A stretch of DNA of 45,524 nucleotides, from positions 1 to 45,524 of IMG/VR virus record IMGVR_UViG_3300027857_000029; one strand, written 5' to 3'. A program made the translations under genes and the position numbers. Numbering within the stretch: position 1 is the first letter of the stretch; each line of letters starts with the position of its first letter. Under the pieces are notes generated by a model. It saw nothing but the letters and a program-made list of their open reading frames with translations. It had not been told where the DNA came from and made no database searches. This DNA is from a virus. Below are positions 7,239 through 13,857 of this stretch, piece by piece.

Positions 7239-8491
7239 CAGTGCAGTCCCCCGTTCGGGAAGAATGGGCGCCGCTCTGCCATCGTCGCCTGGGTGCGCCG
7301 CTTGTAGTAGCTGTCCATGTCCTCATCGTCGGGGCTGGTCTGCACCGGTTCGTTCCGGGCGCCGTCGATCGGCTTGATGGGAGCCGGAATACGGGTGCGC
7401 GTCCGGGCCGTTGGCGCAGACAAACGACCGGAGATTTTCATGATCTCGCCGTATTGCAGGATCGGGTTTTGAAGCTCGGCGATCCGCACCGATTCCTCGG
7501 GATTGAGGGCGAGCCAATAAGCGACGTCGGGACCGTTATCGGTTCGCGTCATGGCCGTTGCCATCACTTCGGTCACCGTGGGTCCGCCGTCGGCCGGCGC
7601 CCGCATCACGATCTCGTCGTAGTCGCCATACTTCTCCTGCGCTGCGGCGGTCTTCGCCTGCCATTCGAGCGCGATCTTGGCATTCTCTTCGGCGACCAGA
7701 GCTTCCTGCTCTTCCTGCGCCTTCTTGTCGGCGGCTGACTTTTCTTCGGCGGCGATACGATCGGCCTCGGCCTTTTCGGCAGCCTGTCTCTTATCGAATT
7801 CACGCTGCTGATCGCGCTTGCCCCACTCAACCAGTGCTTCGGCGAACTGATCCGGGTCATCGAAGTCTTCACGGCTCGGCCGCGGGTCGGCTTTCGGCTC
7901 TTCGCGAGGTCCGGCAGCCTCAAGTTCGGCGATTTTCTTCGCCAGCGCTTCCCGCTCGGCCGCGACCGCCTCTTTCTCCCTGGCGACACGTGCGGCCTCG
8001 GCCTTGGCCGCCTTCACTTCATCACGGAACTTGCCGACGACATTTGCGTTGGCAGCTTCCCAGGCCTTGTCCCATTTCTCGTCGCCGACCTCGGCCTTGG
8101 CCGCATCACGGATAGCCTGCACACGCTCGGCAGACTTCTTGCGGATGTCGGCTACCTGCTTCTTGAAGGCGAACGGTGCGTTCTCATCGACCTGGATGCC
8201 GTCGTCCTCGTCCGGCTTGCCCTCATCGGGTTTCGCCTTCGCATCGACCGGCTTCTCTTTGCCGTCCTCGGTCAGTTCGGCTGTAGCAGGATCGCCTTTG
8301 CGCGCCGCGGCTGCGAGTGCTGCCTCTTCAGGCGATATCTCTTTCGGGACGCCGGCAGTCTGGTCGCCCTGATCATTTGAAGCTGACTCGGGTGGCCGAA
8401 CAATCTGGGCCAAGGGTGCATCTGAAGTTGCAGCCAACGGGATCGAAGGATTGAAGATGATGTCGTGTTGCGGACGAGCGGCAAGCGCCAT
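7238..8491 (-). CDS. capsid scaffolding protein
   Basis: 417 aa, highly charged, Ala/Lys/Glu-rich. Acidic disordered N-terminus (KPDEGKPDEDDGIQVDE), long predicted coiled coil from about residue 110 to 290 (EKEAVAAEREALAKKIAELE, KAEADRIAAEEKSAADKKAQ), then PESVRIAELQNPILQYGEIM-type segments and a C-terminal DEDMDSYYKRRTQ...ERR. This closing Y..RR....R arrangement matches scaffolds of P22-like podoviruses, where a basic C-terminal helix-turn-helix binds coat. Gene order (immediately before coat) supports the call. A conserved 25-nt motif lies 34 nt upstream of the ATG. Confidence 0.85.
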   Translation of the reverse strand: MALAARPQHDIIFNPSIPLAATSDAPLAQIVRPPESASNDQGDQTAGVPKEISPEEAALAAAARKGDPATAELTEDGKEKPVDAKAKPDEGKPDEDDGIQVDENAPFAFKKQVADIRKKSAERVQAIRDAAKAEVGDEKWDKAWEAANANVVGKFRDEVKAAKAEAARVAREKEAVAAEREALAKKIAELEAAGPREEPKADPRPSREDFDDPDQFAEALVEWGKRDQQREFDKRQAAEKAEADRIAAEEKSAADKKAQEEQEALVAEENAKIALEWQAKTAAAQEKYGDYDEIVMRAPADGGPTVTEVMATAMTRTDNGPDVAYWLALNPEESVRIAELQNPILQYGEIMKISGRLSAPTARTRTRIPAPIKPIDGARNEPVQTSPDDEDMDSYYKRRTQATMAERRPFFPNGGLH

Positions 8492-8525
8492 GAGTGGTGA
8501 ATATCCCGATAATCTTGGATTCCAT

Positions 8526-8550
8526 CACCCGTGGATGCTCGTCACGGTCC
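8526..8550 (-). promoter_or_regulatory. conserved 25-nt dyad motif, copy 2 (scaffold leader)
   Basis: Minus strand: GGACCGTG, ACGAGCATC, CACGGGTG. The stem is CCGTG/CACGG, so both arms changed relative to the gp4 copy while pairing is kept. It lies 34 nt upstream of the scaffold ATG, in the 103-nt gap after the HNH gene. Confidence 0.6.
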
Positions 8551-8594
8551 GAATAGTCCGCTCTCTAAACTGTTGGATTCCCTGGCGTCAAGTC

Positions 8595-9167
8595 TCACGG
8601 TTTGAGTTCGACGCTCCAATACAGCCATTCACTCCAGTTTTCTCTGGTTTCCGGGTCAAGAAATTCCATACCCGCTCTGAGCAATTCCATTGTTGTCGGC
8701 TGCCGCGGTGACTTCAACGGCCGCATCCCCGAACCCTTCTTGCCCGACCAGTTCGCCGGCAGGTTCCGCTTCGCGATGTTGCAGGCGACGCAGCACGACA
8801 GGATGTTGGACCAGACTGTCTGACCACCCTTTGACTTCGGGATGACGTGGTCGAACGTCAGATCCCGGCTTTCGAAGCGATCACCGCAATACTGGCACCT
8901 GAAACGATCCCGCAACAGAATGGACCGGCGGCAGAACTTTGGGGCTGCGTTGATCGGCACATATTCGTTGAGCGCGATCGTTTTGGGCACCAGGATCTCG
9001 CGGCTTGGCGAGCGGAATGCCTCGGTCCACTCCTCGACGACTGTAGCACGACCACGATAGACCGCCTTCACCGCCTCCTGGCCGCTGATCAGCGACAGGG
9101 GATAGGTGGCGATCGGACGATAGTCCGCGTTCAAAACGAGGGTGCGGCGGTCTGTAGCGGCGATCAT
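8595..9167 (-). CDS. HNH endonuclease, bacterial-type
   Basis: 190 aa. N-terminal domain RRTLVLNADYRPIATYPLSL with ISGQEAVKAVYRG, then the HNH core: CQYCGDRFESRDLTFDHVIP (first zinc Cys pair and catalytic DH), KGGQTVWSNILSCCVACN (Asn plus second Cys pair). This two-part architecture is common among bacterial and phage HNH proteins, some of which take part in packaging. It lies between the tRNA island and the scaffold gene. Confidence 0.85.
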   Translation of the reverse strand: MIAATDRRTLVLNADYRPIATYPLSLISGQEAVKAVYRGRATVVEEWTEAFRSPSREILVPKTIALNEYVPINAAPKFCRRSILLRDRFRCQYCGDRFESRDLTFDHVIPKSKGGQTVWSNILSCCVACNIAKRNLPANWSGKKGSGMRPLKSPRQPTTMELLRAGMEFLDPETRENWSEWLYWSVELKP

Positions 9168-9191
9168 GGGAGCTATCTAACAGCTTTTGAG

Positions 9192-9266
9192 TGGAGCCCG
9201 GTCAGGGAATCGAACCCTGGTCGGCCGCTTACGAGGCGGCTGCTCTCGCCACTGAGCTAATCGGGC
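9192..9266 (-). tRNA. tRNA-Thr (anticodon CGU)
   Basis: 75 nt including encoded CCA. Anticodon stem GCCGC/GCGGC with loop CUCGUAA (CGU reads ACG). T-loop UUCGAUU; the acceptor stem has one A-C mismatch. Last tRNA of the island in transcription order. Confidence 0.92.
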
Positions 9267-9269
9267 AGT

Positions 9270-9350
9270 TGGAGGGCCAGGTGGGAATCGAACCCAACCA
9301 TTGACACGGGTTAAGAGCCCGCCGCGCGCACCAGTGATCGCATCTGGCCC
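9270..9350 (-). tRNA. tRNA-Lys (anticodon CUU)
   Basis: 81 nt with encoded CCA. Acceptor GGGCCAG/CUGGCCC is perfect. Anticodon loop CUCUUAA (CUU reads AAG). The D region is expanded and the variable region is longer than usual; the other Lys tRNA (11715-11798) shares the expanded D region. Confidence 0.82.
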
Positions 9351-9354
9351 GTAT

Positions 9355-9431
9355 TGGTGCGCCACCCCGGAGTTGAACCGGGAAAACTCCCGCTTTTGAG
9401 GCGGGCGACTTTACCTTTTGCCCAGTGGCGC
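9355..9431 (-). tRNA. tRNA-Leu (anticodon CAA) with short variable arm
   Basis: 77 nt with CCA. Acceptor GCGCCAC/GUGGCGC, anticodon stem CCCGC/GCGGG with loop CUCAAAA (CAA reads UUG). The D arm (GGCAAAAGGUAAAGUC) resembles bacterial Leu tRNAs, but the long class II variable arm is absent: only about five nucleotides separate anticodon and T stems. Confidence 0.82.
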
Positions 9432-9434
9432 AAT

Positions 9435-9508
9435 TGGTGACCCAGGGTTGAATCGAACAACCGCGTCCAACCTTCGGAGGGTCGGCGCCGAAATCCATCG
9501 GCTGGGCC
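9435..9508 (-). tRNA. tRNA-Arg (anticodon CCG)
   Basis: 74 nt with CCA. Anticodon stem CGACC/GGUUG, loop CUCCGAA (CCG reads CGG). Acceptor GGCCCAG/CUGGGUC. Its first base directly follows the stop codon of the endonuclease gene at 9509. Confidence 0.9.
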
Positions 9509-10141
9509 TTACCACGTTACTTCGTCCAGGTTTCTGCCGGGCCGGCCGTTCTGGCCAGGGACAAGCCTTATGATGACGTAACGCTTCCCGTCAAACGATT
9601 CAGGCCCAACCCGCACAACCTTATCAACGGACGGTAAATATATCAGAATGATGTCGATTTCGGCCTTGGAATAGGTCTTTCCGTTCCTTTTCGCCAATCC
9701 CAAGTGGACGGAACACCCAACCATCTGTCGGTCGCAATACTTGATTTGGGCTCGCAACAGACGCTCGCCATCGTCAAGAACAGCGTCATAGCGGCATTCG
9801 ATTGTTGGCCGGCTGATAATGAACCCCAACTCCGCCGCACGAAGCGAGCATTTCAACATCGCAATTTCCCCCTTCTGGACCGTGGTCAGGCCGCGAATGC
9901 CGGCGTTCGATAGAGGGATCGCACCACGCATAAGGCCGGCGGTAATCGCTTTCGAGCGGCGCAGTGCCTCTAAACGTGTTTTTTCGCGTTCGTCCTTTGT
10001 CAGCGGATGTCTGCGTAACACCAAAGAGGCCGAGGACTTCGCTATTCCCATTCGAGCGGATATCGCGGAAAGCGGCAGCCGCTCCTCGACGCGAAGCCGG
10101 ACCATCTCGGAGATGATCGAAGTTGACAATCGTTTTGGCAT
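9509..10141 (-). CDS. PD-(D/E)XK homing-endonuclease-like protein with N-terminal HTH
   Basis: 210 aa. Residues about 10-50 look like a helix-turn-helix (RVEERLPLSAISARMGIAKS followed by SASLVLRR). The second half fits the PD-(D/E)XK fold of I-Ssp6803I-type intron endonucleases: a helix with Glu (KGEIAMLKCSLRAAELGFII), then IECRYDAVLDDG (catalytic Asp) and LLRAQIKYCDR (QxK). The family's known members cut tRNA genes, and this gene stops one base before the tRNA-Arg(CCG) 5' end. I saw no intron in the flanking tRNAs, so it is probably a free-standing homing nuclease. Confidence 0.65.
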   Translation of the reverse strand: MPKRLSTSIISEMVRLRVEERLPLSAISARMGIAKSSASLVLRRHPLTKDEREKTRLEALRRSKAITAGLMRGAIPLSNAGIRGLTTVQKGEIAMLKCSLRAAELGFIISRPTIECRYDAVLDDGERLLRAQIKYCDRQMVGCSVHLGLAKRNGKTYSKAEIDIILIYLPSVDKVVRVGPESFDGKRYVIIRLVPGQNGRPGRNLDEVTW

Positions 10142-10196
10142 AGCGAACCGGGAATTGTGTAAAACGTCTCGGTTCGAATGTCGATTAGTTTTTGGG

Positions 10197-10265
10197 TGAC
10201 CCGCCGAGGGATCGAACCTCGCGACATGGGCTTAGAAGACCCTGTCCGCAGCCAGCAGGCGGGCC
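10197..10265 (-). tRNA. tRNA-Arg (anticodon UCU)
   Basis: 69 nt to the discriminator A. Loop CUUCUAA (UCU reads AGA) on a weak stem (three strong pairs). The D arm is shortened. The 3' end reads ACCC, so CCA is not encoded, unlike nearly all others in the array. Confidence 0.75.
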
Positions 10266-10271
10266 GAGTTT

Positions 10272-10348
10272 TGGAGACCCTGGAGGGATTTGAACCCCCA
10301 TCCTTGCGGTTCGTAGCCGCCTGCACGGTCCAATCGTGCTACAGGGCC
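10272..10348 (-). tRNA. tRNA-Arg (anticodon ACG)
   Basis: 77 nt with CCA. Acceptor GGCCCUG with its 3' partner, loop CUACGAA (ACG; would read CGU, and all CGN if A34 is deaminated by host TadA). T-loop UUCAAAU. Confidence 0.9.
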
Positions 10349-10433
10349 AATTCATGTATAGCTGCCTCAGAGGCGTGGCGGGCTGCGGAACCGACCGCAA
10401 GGGGCTTCCCTGGTGCGGGAGTGGGTTTGCCGT

Positions 10434-10829
10434 TCAATTCGGCGTTCCGGCCCTGTCGGGAACCCGCTGCGCCTCTGCCTTTGGAGCGGCCCATTCCTTC
10501 ACGGTCGGCCATTCCAGCGTGCGATCAGCGCCATACTTGGCCGCGAGCTTGGTCACCCGCACCCAGTCGATCGGGTTGCTTTGGCGACTGCCGTTGTCCT
10601 TGCCGGTCGGCTCGGTGTGCGAATACGGCCGCCCTCGCAGGAAGGCGTAGGCCAACTGGGCAGCGCGGGCCTCGGTGCGGACGTCCATCTTGCGGTGTGA
10701 GCGCAGTCCAAAGAACGTCGGCCGGCCTCTGTCGGTCTCCCGGTGGCGCCAGACCTCTTCCTCGTGACGGATTATTCTCGCCTCAGCGGCGAGCGACTTG
10801 ATTTTGACCTTCAGGTAAGCGATCGACAT
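10434..10829 (-). CDS. conserved-looking phage protein, unknown
   Basis: 131 aa from ATG 10829, chosen for the GGAG eight bases upstream; an upstream in-frame ATG lacks a site. The N-terminus is MSIAYLKVKIKSLAAEARII with RHEEEVWR, and the middle has HRKMDVRTEARAAQLAYAFL followed by RGRPYSHTEP. The protein is basic and helical, and this pattern recurs in unrelated phages as a hypothetical protein. It interrupts the tRNA array on the same strand. Function unknown. Confidence 0.7.
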   Translation of the reverse strand: MSIAYLKVKIKSLAAEARIIRHEEEVWRHRETDRGRPTFFGLRSHRKMDVRTEARAAQLAYAFLRGRPYSHTEPTGKDNGSRQSNPIDWVRVTKLAAKYGADRTLEWPTVKEWAAPKAEAQRVPDRAGTPN

Positions 10830-10925
10830 CTGATTTCTCCGTTTTATGAGCAAGCAAAAGAGCGTCATGCTCATGGTCGGAGGTCCCGTGGCCGGATGTA
10901 ATTCAGAAGTCGTGCAGTCGCTTCA

Positions 10926-10996
10926 TGGTGCCCGGTGCGAGGATCAAACTCGCCTCCCATTGGATTGAAGGCCGCGGGCCGCTCAGCGGACCGGGC
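10926..10996 (-). tRNA. degenerate tRNA (anticodon arm not canonical; possibly Glu UUC)
   Basis: 71 nt. The acceptor stem GCCCGGU/ACCGGGC, the T arm GCGAG-UUUGAUC-CUCGC and the terminal CCA are intact, but no five-pair anticodon stem forms. The best reading places CCUUCAA in the loop, like the neighbouring tRNA-Glu. Either a decaying gene or one damaged by an indel. Confidence 0.55.
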
Positions 10997-11033
10997 TTGG
11001 CCGAGATATGCCGCGCGACCGCCCGCTGGTCAA

Positions 11034-11106
11034 TGGTGCCGCGTAGGGGGATCGAACCCCTCTGCCCCGGTTTGAAGGACCAGGTGCCTCCCAGAAGCAA
11101 CGCGGC
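11034..11106 (-). tRNA. tRNA-Glu (anticodon UUC), C33
   Basis: 73 nt with CCA. Acceptor GCCGCGU/ACGCGGC; anticodon stem CUGGU/ACCGG with loop CCUUCAA, placing UUC at 34-36 and C instead of U at 33. Confidence 0.85.
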
Positions 11107-11110
11107 GAAT

Positions 11111-11187
11111 TGGTAAGCGGCCAGGGGATCGAACCCTGCTCTGTTCGGTTTGTAGGACCGATGCCATCCCCAGATGACTAGCCGCCC
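11111..11187 (-). tRNA. tRNA-Val (anticodon UAC), C33
   Basis: 77 nt with CCA. Anticodon stem UCGGU/ACCGA is perfect; loop CCUACAA (UAC reads GUA) with C33. The first ten bases overlap the 3' end of the 97-aa ORF upstream. Confidence 0.87.
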
Positions 11188-11471
11188 ATGCGACGACGTT
11201 CCCGCCGATCCCACTGAATGGACCAATGCGGCACGCCGGCCTCAATCTCAGCGCGCCCTCGTTCGGCGCTCATCGGTTCGACTGTCAGGCACCAAAGCGC
11301 CTCAAAGTCACCGTCTCCCAGGTCCCGGAGCCTTCCCCCGAGCCCCTGCTTTATGTTCAGCACTCGATACGCCCGCCGCGTCCGTGGACCGACACCCATG
11401 AGAATGTGCCCGACAGCCGGGATGCCATGGGAAAGCGGACACCGATATCTTATGCGCGGCAACTTCAGCAT
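11178..11471 (-). CDS. small protein between tRNAs, unknown
   Basis: 97 aa from ATG 11471, which stands four bases after the tRNA-Arg(CCU) CCA end. A longer frame runs through tRNAs and is rejected. Readable segments: RIRYRCPLSHGIPAVGHILM, RRAYRVLNIKQGLGG, DFEALWCLTVEPMSAERG and AGVPHWSIQWDRRERRR. Composition and hydrophobic pattern look like a real protein. No ribosome site is visible other than tRNA sequence. The stop codon lies inside the acceptor stem of tRNA-Val. Confidence 0.6.
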   Translation of the reverse strand: MLKLPRIRYRCPLSHGIPAVGHILMGVGPRTRRAYRVLNIKQGLGGRLRDLGDGDFEALWCLTVEPMSAERGRAEIEAGVPHWSIQWDRRERRRMGG

Positions 11472-11475
11472 GGTT

Positions 11476-11546
11476 TGGAGCCCTCGGGCGGGATCGAACC
11501 GCCATACCTTGGCATAGGAGGCCAGGACCGCTCCATCGGCGAGGGC
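11476..11546 (-). tRNA. tRNA-Arg (anticodon CCU)
   Basis: 71 nt with CCA. Acceptor GCCCUCG/CGAGGGC, loop CUCCUAU (CCU reads AGG), T arm GGCGG-UUCGAUC-CCGCC. Confidence 0.9.
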
Positions 11547-11549
11547 AAA

Positions 11550-11625
11550 TGGTCTGCGCGGATGGATTCGAACCACCGTCTGCTTGCTTCCAGGGCAAGC
11601 CGTCTGGCCACTGACTTACGCGCAG
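11550..11625 (-). tRNA. tRNA-Pro (anticodon UGG), C33
   Basis: 76 nt with CCA. Acceptor CUGCGCG/CGCGCAG, anticodon stem CUUGC/GCAAG, loop CCUGGAA (UGG reads CCA), with C33. Confidence 0.87.
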
Positions 11626-11630
11626 ATAAC

Positions 11631-11706
11631 TGGCGCGTCCGATGGGTGCTGCCCCCACCTAAGCCGCCTCGACAGGGCGGTGCCATCGCTGGATGACTAC
11701 GGACGC
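11631..11706 (-). tRNA. tRNA-Asp (anticodon GUC), atypical T-loop
   Basis: 76 nt with G73 and CCA. Acceptor GCGUCCG/CGGACGC, anticodon stem CCGCC/GGCGG, loop CUGUCGA (GUC). The T arm can pair (GGUG/CACC) but the loop is GGGGCAG rather than UUCRA, so elbow contacts would be unusual. Confidence 0.8.
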
Positions 11707-11714
11707 ATAGTTTT

Positions 11715-11798
11715 TGGAGGGACGGTGGGGATTCGAACCCCTTGCGGGTGGGTTAAAAAGCCACTGGCGCACCATGCTTGCCTTTACGCTACCGGCCC
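11715..11798 (-). tRNA. tRNA-Lys (anticodon UUU)
   Basis: 84 nt with CCA. Acceptor GGGCCGG/CCGUCCC (one mismatch). Loop UUUUUAA with UUU anticodon on a GUGG/CCAC stem. The D region is expanded, as in tRNA-Lys(CUU). Confidence 0.82.
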
Positions 11799-11801
11799 AA
11801 A

Positions 11802-11877
11802 TGGTTGACCCGGCCGGTGTCGAACCGGCGACCTCTCGCTTATCGGGCGAGCGCACAGAGCCGCTATGCTTCGGGTC
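11802..11877 (-). tRNA. tRNA-Ile (anticodon GAU), C33
   Basis: 76 nt with CCA. Anticodon stem CUCGC/GCGAG, loop CCGAUAA (GAU reads AUC), with C33. T arm GCCGG-UUCGACA-CCGGC. Confidence 0.88.
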
Positions 11878-11883
11878 GTCAAC

Positions 11884-11969
11884 TGGTGGGTGGGTGAGGT
11901 ATCGAACCTCGCCCCCATACGGGGAGCCGATTTACAGTCGGCGTCCGGAGCCTTCCGGTTTACCCACCC
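11884..11969 (-). tRNA. tRNA-Tyr (anticodon GUA)
   Basis: 86 nt with CCA. Acceptor GGGUGGG/CCCACCC, stem GCCGA/UCGGC, loop CUGUAAA. A class II long variable arm is present (CCCCGUAUGGGG), as expected for bacterial Tyr. Confidence 0.92.
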
Positions 11970-12005
11970 GAGAAAATACGCAAATGTGTGGATATGGAGG
12001 AACCC

Positions 12006-12368
12006 ATGTCCGACACAAAGCGACCGATCGAAGACTTCTTCGCCGCCGCCGCCACAGCAGCCGCCGCATTGGATCTGCGTCCGACTGAGGCCCGCTTGAT
12101 CCGGAATTGTCTCTGGGCCAGGTCCCAGACCCCGAACGGTTGGTTCCTTTCCCCGCCTCGGACGATCCCGTCAGCGCTGCGACTGATCGAGCGAGGCTAT
12201 CTGACCAAAGCGGCGGAACAACCAGTCTCGTTTGGAGGGCGGCTAAAAGACGGCATCGACCTGGATTTCGGGATCGTGGTCGTGCTTGAGACCGACAACT
12301 GGAACAAATTCATCACCGATGCCATCGCCGCACAAAAGGTGGAGCCCGACCAGGGAATTGAACCCTGA
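12006..12368 (+). CDS. plus-strand small protein inside the tRNA array, unknown
   Basis: 120 aa from ATG 12006, preceded by GGAGGAACCC. Readable features: an Ala-rich helical N-terminus (IEDFFAAAATAAAALDLRPT), LIRNCLWARSQTPNGWFLSP and LRLIERGYLTKAAEQPVSFG, compatible with a small winged-helix-like domain, then DLDFGIVVVLETDNWNKFIT. It is the only plus-strand gene between 1 and 40,665 that I support. Its last 29 bases run antisense through tRNA-Thr(GGU), where the stop falls. Confidence 0.6.
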   Translation: MSDTKRPIEDFFAAAATAAAALDLRPTEARLIRNCLWARSQTPNGWFLSPPRTIPSALRLIERGYLTKAAEQPVSFGGRLKDGIDLDFGIVVVLETDNWNKFITDAIAAQKVEPDQGIEP

Positions 12369-12414
12369 CCATCCGCATACCAAGCGGAAGCACAGACCAC
12401 TATGCTAGTCGGGC
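12340..12414 (-). tRNA. tRNA-Thr (anticodon GGU)
   Basis: 75 nt with CCA. Acceptor GCCCGAC/GUCGGGC, stem UCCGC/GCGGA, loop UUGGUAU. Its 5' end is two bases from the 3' discriminator of tRNA-Ser(GCU). Confidence 0.9.
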
Positions 12415-12416
12415 GG

Positions 12417-12502
12417 CGGAGCGCGGGGGATTCGAACCCCTCCCCCATACAGGGGCAACGGGGTAGCAGCCCGCCGCTGAAGCCCTTCAGCTTCTACGCT
12501 CC
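12417..12502 (-). tRNA. tRNA-Ser (anticodon GCU)
   Basis: 86 nt to discriminator G. Loop CUGCUAC (GCU reads AGC), long variable arm with CCCC/GGGG stem. CCA is not encoded; only two C residues precede the next tRNA, so the end must be completed by nucleotidyltransferase. Confidence 0.88.
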
Positions 12503-12525
12503 AATTTTGATGGTCTAATTAGTCA

Positions 12526-13137
12526 CTAACTAGTGCATGGAAATTGGCGGAGGGCCGAGGAATCGAACCCCCAACCTTGCGGTGCCTCGGTTTTCAAGAC
12601 CGACTGCCGAACCATTTCAGCGGGACCCTCCGATATCTTGACTGTTTTTCTCGCGCCAAACGTCTCGGTCTGGCTATGGCAATTCGGACAAAGAAGCCTG
12701 AAGTTGCCGAAGGCTCTATTCCTCCGATCGCCGTCTATGTGATCAAGTTGAAGCACCAGCCGCTTCCCCTGCCATACAGGCGGAATGCCGCACATCTGGC
12801 ATTTGTCTCCGTCTCGCTGGCGGACAGCTTCTTTCAGTTTCGGATGGCTTACAACCTTGGAAGCCGACCACGTCCCGTCATATTTAATCCCGGTCCTGGC
12901 GCGGTTGGAACATGCCCGGCTGCAATATTTTGCATCGCTCGCAGCCCCGCTCTTAAAGGGGCCTCCACATAACGGGCACGTCAGCGGCTTTTTGCGATAT
13001 CGATGCGGATTATAACAAGCAACCGAACAAAAGGCCCGGCGTCCGAGGGCGCGTTCTTTTGGCCTCTGATACACAGGAAGCTCGCAAGCCACACATCTCA
13101 CGTTCGATTTTCGTGGCATTGGTGCATCATGCCACAA
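12526..13137 (-). CDS. HNH endonuclease whose ORF runs through tRNA-Ser(UGA)
   Basis: 203 aa as an open frame. Two N-terminal zinc-ribbon-like Cys clusters (VRCVACELPVYQ..FCSVAC, LTCPLCGGPFKSG..YCSRAC) precede an HNH core: CQMCGIPPVWQGKRLVLQLD, HIDGDRRNRAFGNFRLLCPN and CHSQT. The catalytic domain ends at about 12,640; the last 35 or so codons are the tRNA-Ser(UGA) sequence read in frame. ATG 13119 (MPRKSNVRCVACE) is an alternative start. Probably a mobile nuclease whose own stop was replaced by a tRNA junction. Confidence 0.75.
   Translation of the reverse strand: MWHDAPMPRKSNVRCVACELPVYQRPKERALGRRAFCSVACYNPHRYRKKPLTCPLCGGPFKSGAASDAKYCSRACSNRARTGIKYDGTWSASKVVSHPKLKEAVRQRDGDKCQMCGIPPVWQGKRLVLQLDHIDGDRRNRAFGNFRLLCPNCHSQTETFGARKTVKISEGPAEMVRQSVLKTEAPQGWGFDSSALRQFPCTS
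12545..12631 (-). tRNA. tRNA-Ser (anticodon UGA)
   Basis: 87 nt with G73 and CCA. Acceptor GGAGGGU/GCCCUCC, stem UCGGU/ACCGA, loop CUUGAAA (UGA reads UCA), long variable arm. It lies wholly inside the 3' part of the HNH open frame, on the same strand. Confidence 0.92.
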
Positions 13138-13143
13138 AAAATT

Positions 13144-13221
13144 TGGTGCCCGGTGAGGGATTCGAACCCATCACTGCTCCGTTTCTAAAACGGATGCCTC
13201 CTACCGTTGGGCTAACCGGGC
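13144..13221 (-). tRNA. tRNA-Leu (anticodon UAG) with short variable arm
   Basis: 78 nt with CCA. Acceptor GCCCGGU/ACCGGGC, stem UCCGU/ACGGA, loop UUUAGAA (UAG reads CUA). As in the Leu(CAA) gene, the class II variable arm is missing; about six to eight nucleotides are present. Confidence 0.85.
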
Positions 13222-13270
13222 AATTCTGTTGTCGTCTCTCCGACTGCCACGCCTCCCTTTCGGTCCCGGT

Positions 13271-13507
13271 TCAAGCGGGAGTTCGACCGGCGTTCGCCGT
13301 TGGCTCTGCAATTCGTTGGAAACGGTCGGCGTTGTCGATGGTCATGCCGGTTTTGAGTAATGCAAAGGTTGCCAACTGCGCCCCTTCGGGGAACAACGAG
13401 GCCAGCGGCCCAGTGTATGGCTCCAATTTGATTATGGTGTCCCGGCCAGGAGACCACCAGACTTCAATCGTGTCCAAGACATTCAACTGCTTCCCTGAGA
13501 CCCACAT
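13271..13507 (-). CDS. small phage protein, unknown
   Basis: 78 aa from ATG 13507, preceded by GGGAGGTCTCGCC; the longer frame overlaps a tRNA. Sequence: MWVSGKQLNVLDTIEVWWSP, GRDTIIKLEPYTGPLASLFP, EGAQLATFALLKTGMTIDN. The pattern of short beta strands around EVWW and LEPYTGPL...P.GA is seen in other phage hypothetical proteins. It lies between two tRNAs. Confidence 0.68.
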   Translation of the reverse strand: MWVSGKQLNVLDTIEVWWSPGRDTIIKLEPYTGPLASLFPEGAQLATFALLKTGMTIDNADRFQRIAEPTANAGRTPA

Positions 13508-13527
13508 GGCGAGACCTCCCTGGTTTG

Positions 13528-13602
13528 TGGTGCCCCATCCGGGTTTCGATCCCGGTTCTCCAGTTTGAGGGACTGGTGACTTAGCCACTGGTCGAATGGG
13601 GC
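13528..13602 (-). tRNA. tRNA-Glu (anticodon CUC), C33
   Basis: 75 nt with CCA. Acceptor GCCCCAU/AUGGGGC, stem CCAGU/ACUGG, loop CCCUCAA (CUC reads GAG), with C33. T-loop AUCGAAA. Confidence 0.86.
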
Positions 13603-13605
13603 AAT

Positions 13606-13677
13606 TGGCAGCGGGTGAAGGTTACGATCCCTCGCGGACAGGCTTCAAAGGCCCGCCTGCTCCCAGAGCTACCCGCC
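13606..13677 (-). tRNA. tRNA-Gln (anticodon UUG)
   Basis: 72 nt with G73 and CCA. Acceptor GGCGGGU/ACCCGCU, stem CGGGC/GCCUG, loop CUUUGAA. The T-loop AUCGUAA departs from consensus. Confidence 0.86.
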
Positions 13678-13776
13678 ATTGCTCCAGCCTCCCACACCCG
13701 TTCACAAGGCCCCACGGGGTCGATCCCGTTCAACGTGGGGTAGGACGTGGTAAAACGGCCGGGGCTAGATTGAAAG

Positions 13777-13852
13777 TGGCGCCGGGCGTGGAATTGAACC
13801 ACATTCGCCTCCAGGCCATGAACCCCTTTGGCGGCGTCGTGCCAGACCCAGC
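13777..13852 (-). tRNA. tRNA-Met-like (anticodon CAU)
   Basis: 76 nt with G73 and CCA. Acceptor GCUGGGU/GCCCGGC. Loop UUCAUGG on a weak stem (three pairs). T arm UGUGG-UUCAAUU-CCACG. One of four CAU tRNAs; its identity (Met or lysidine-modified Ile) is open. Confidence 0.75.
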
Positions 13853-13857
13853 ATGAA

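Noticed and set aside
13703-13740. Hairpin CCCCACG/CGTGGGG with an inner AUCGACC loop, resembling a tRNA acceptor plus T arm
   Set aside because: D and anticodon arms are missing; at most a tRNA remnant.
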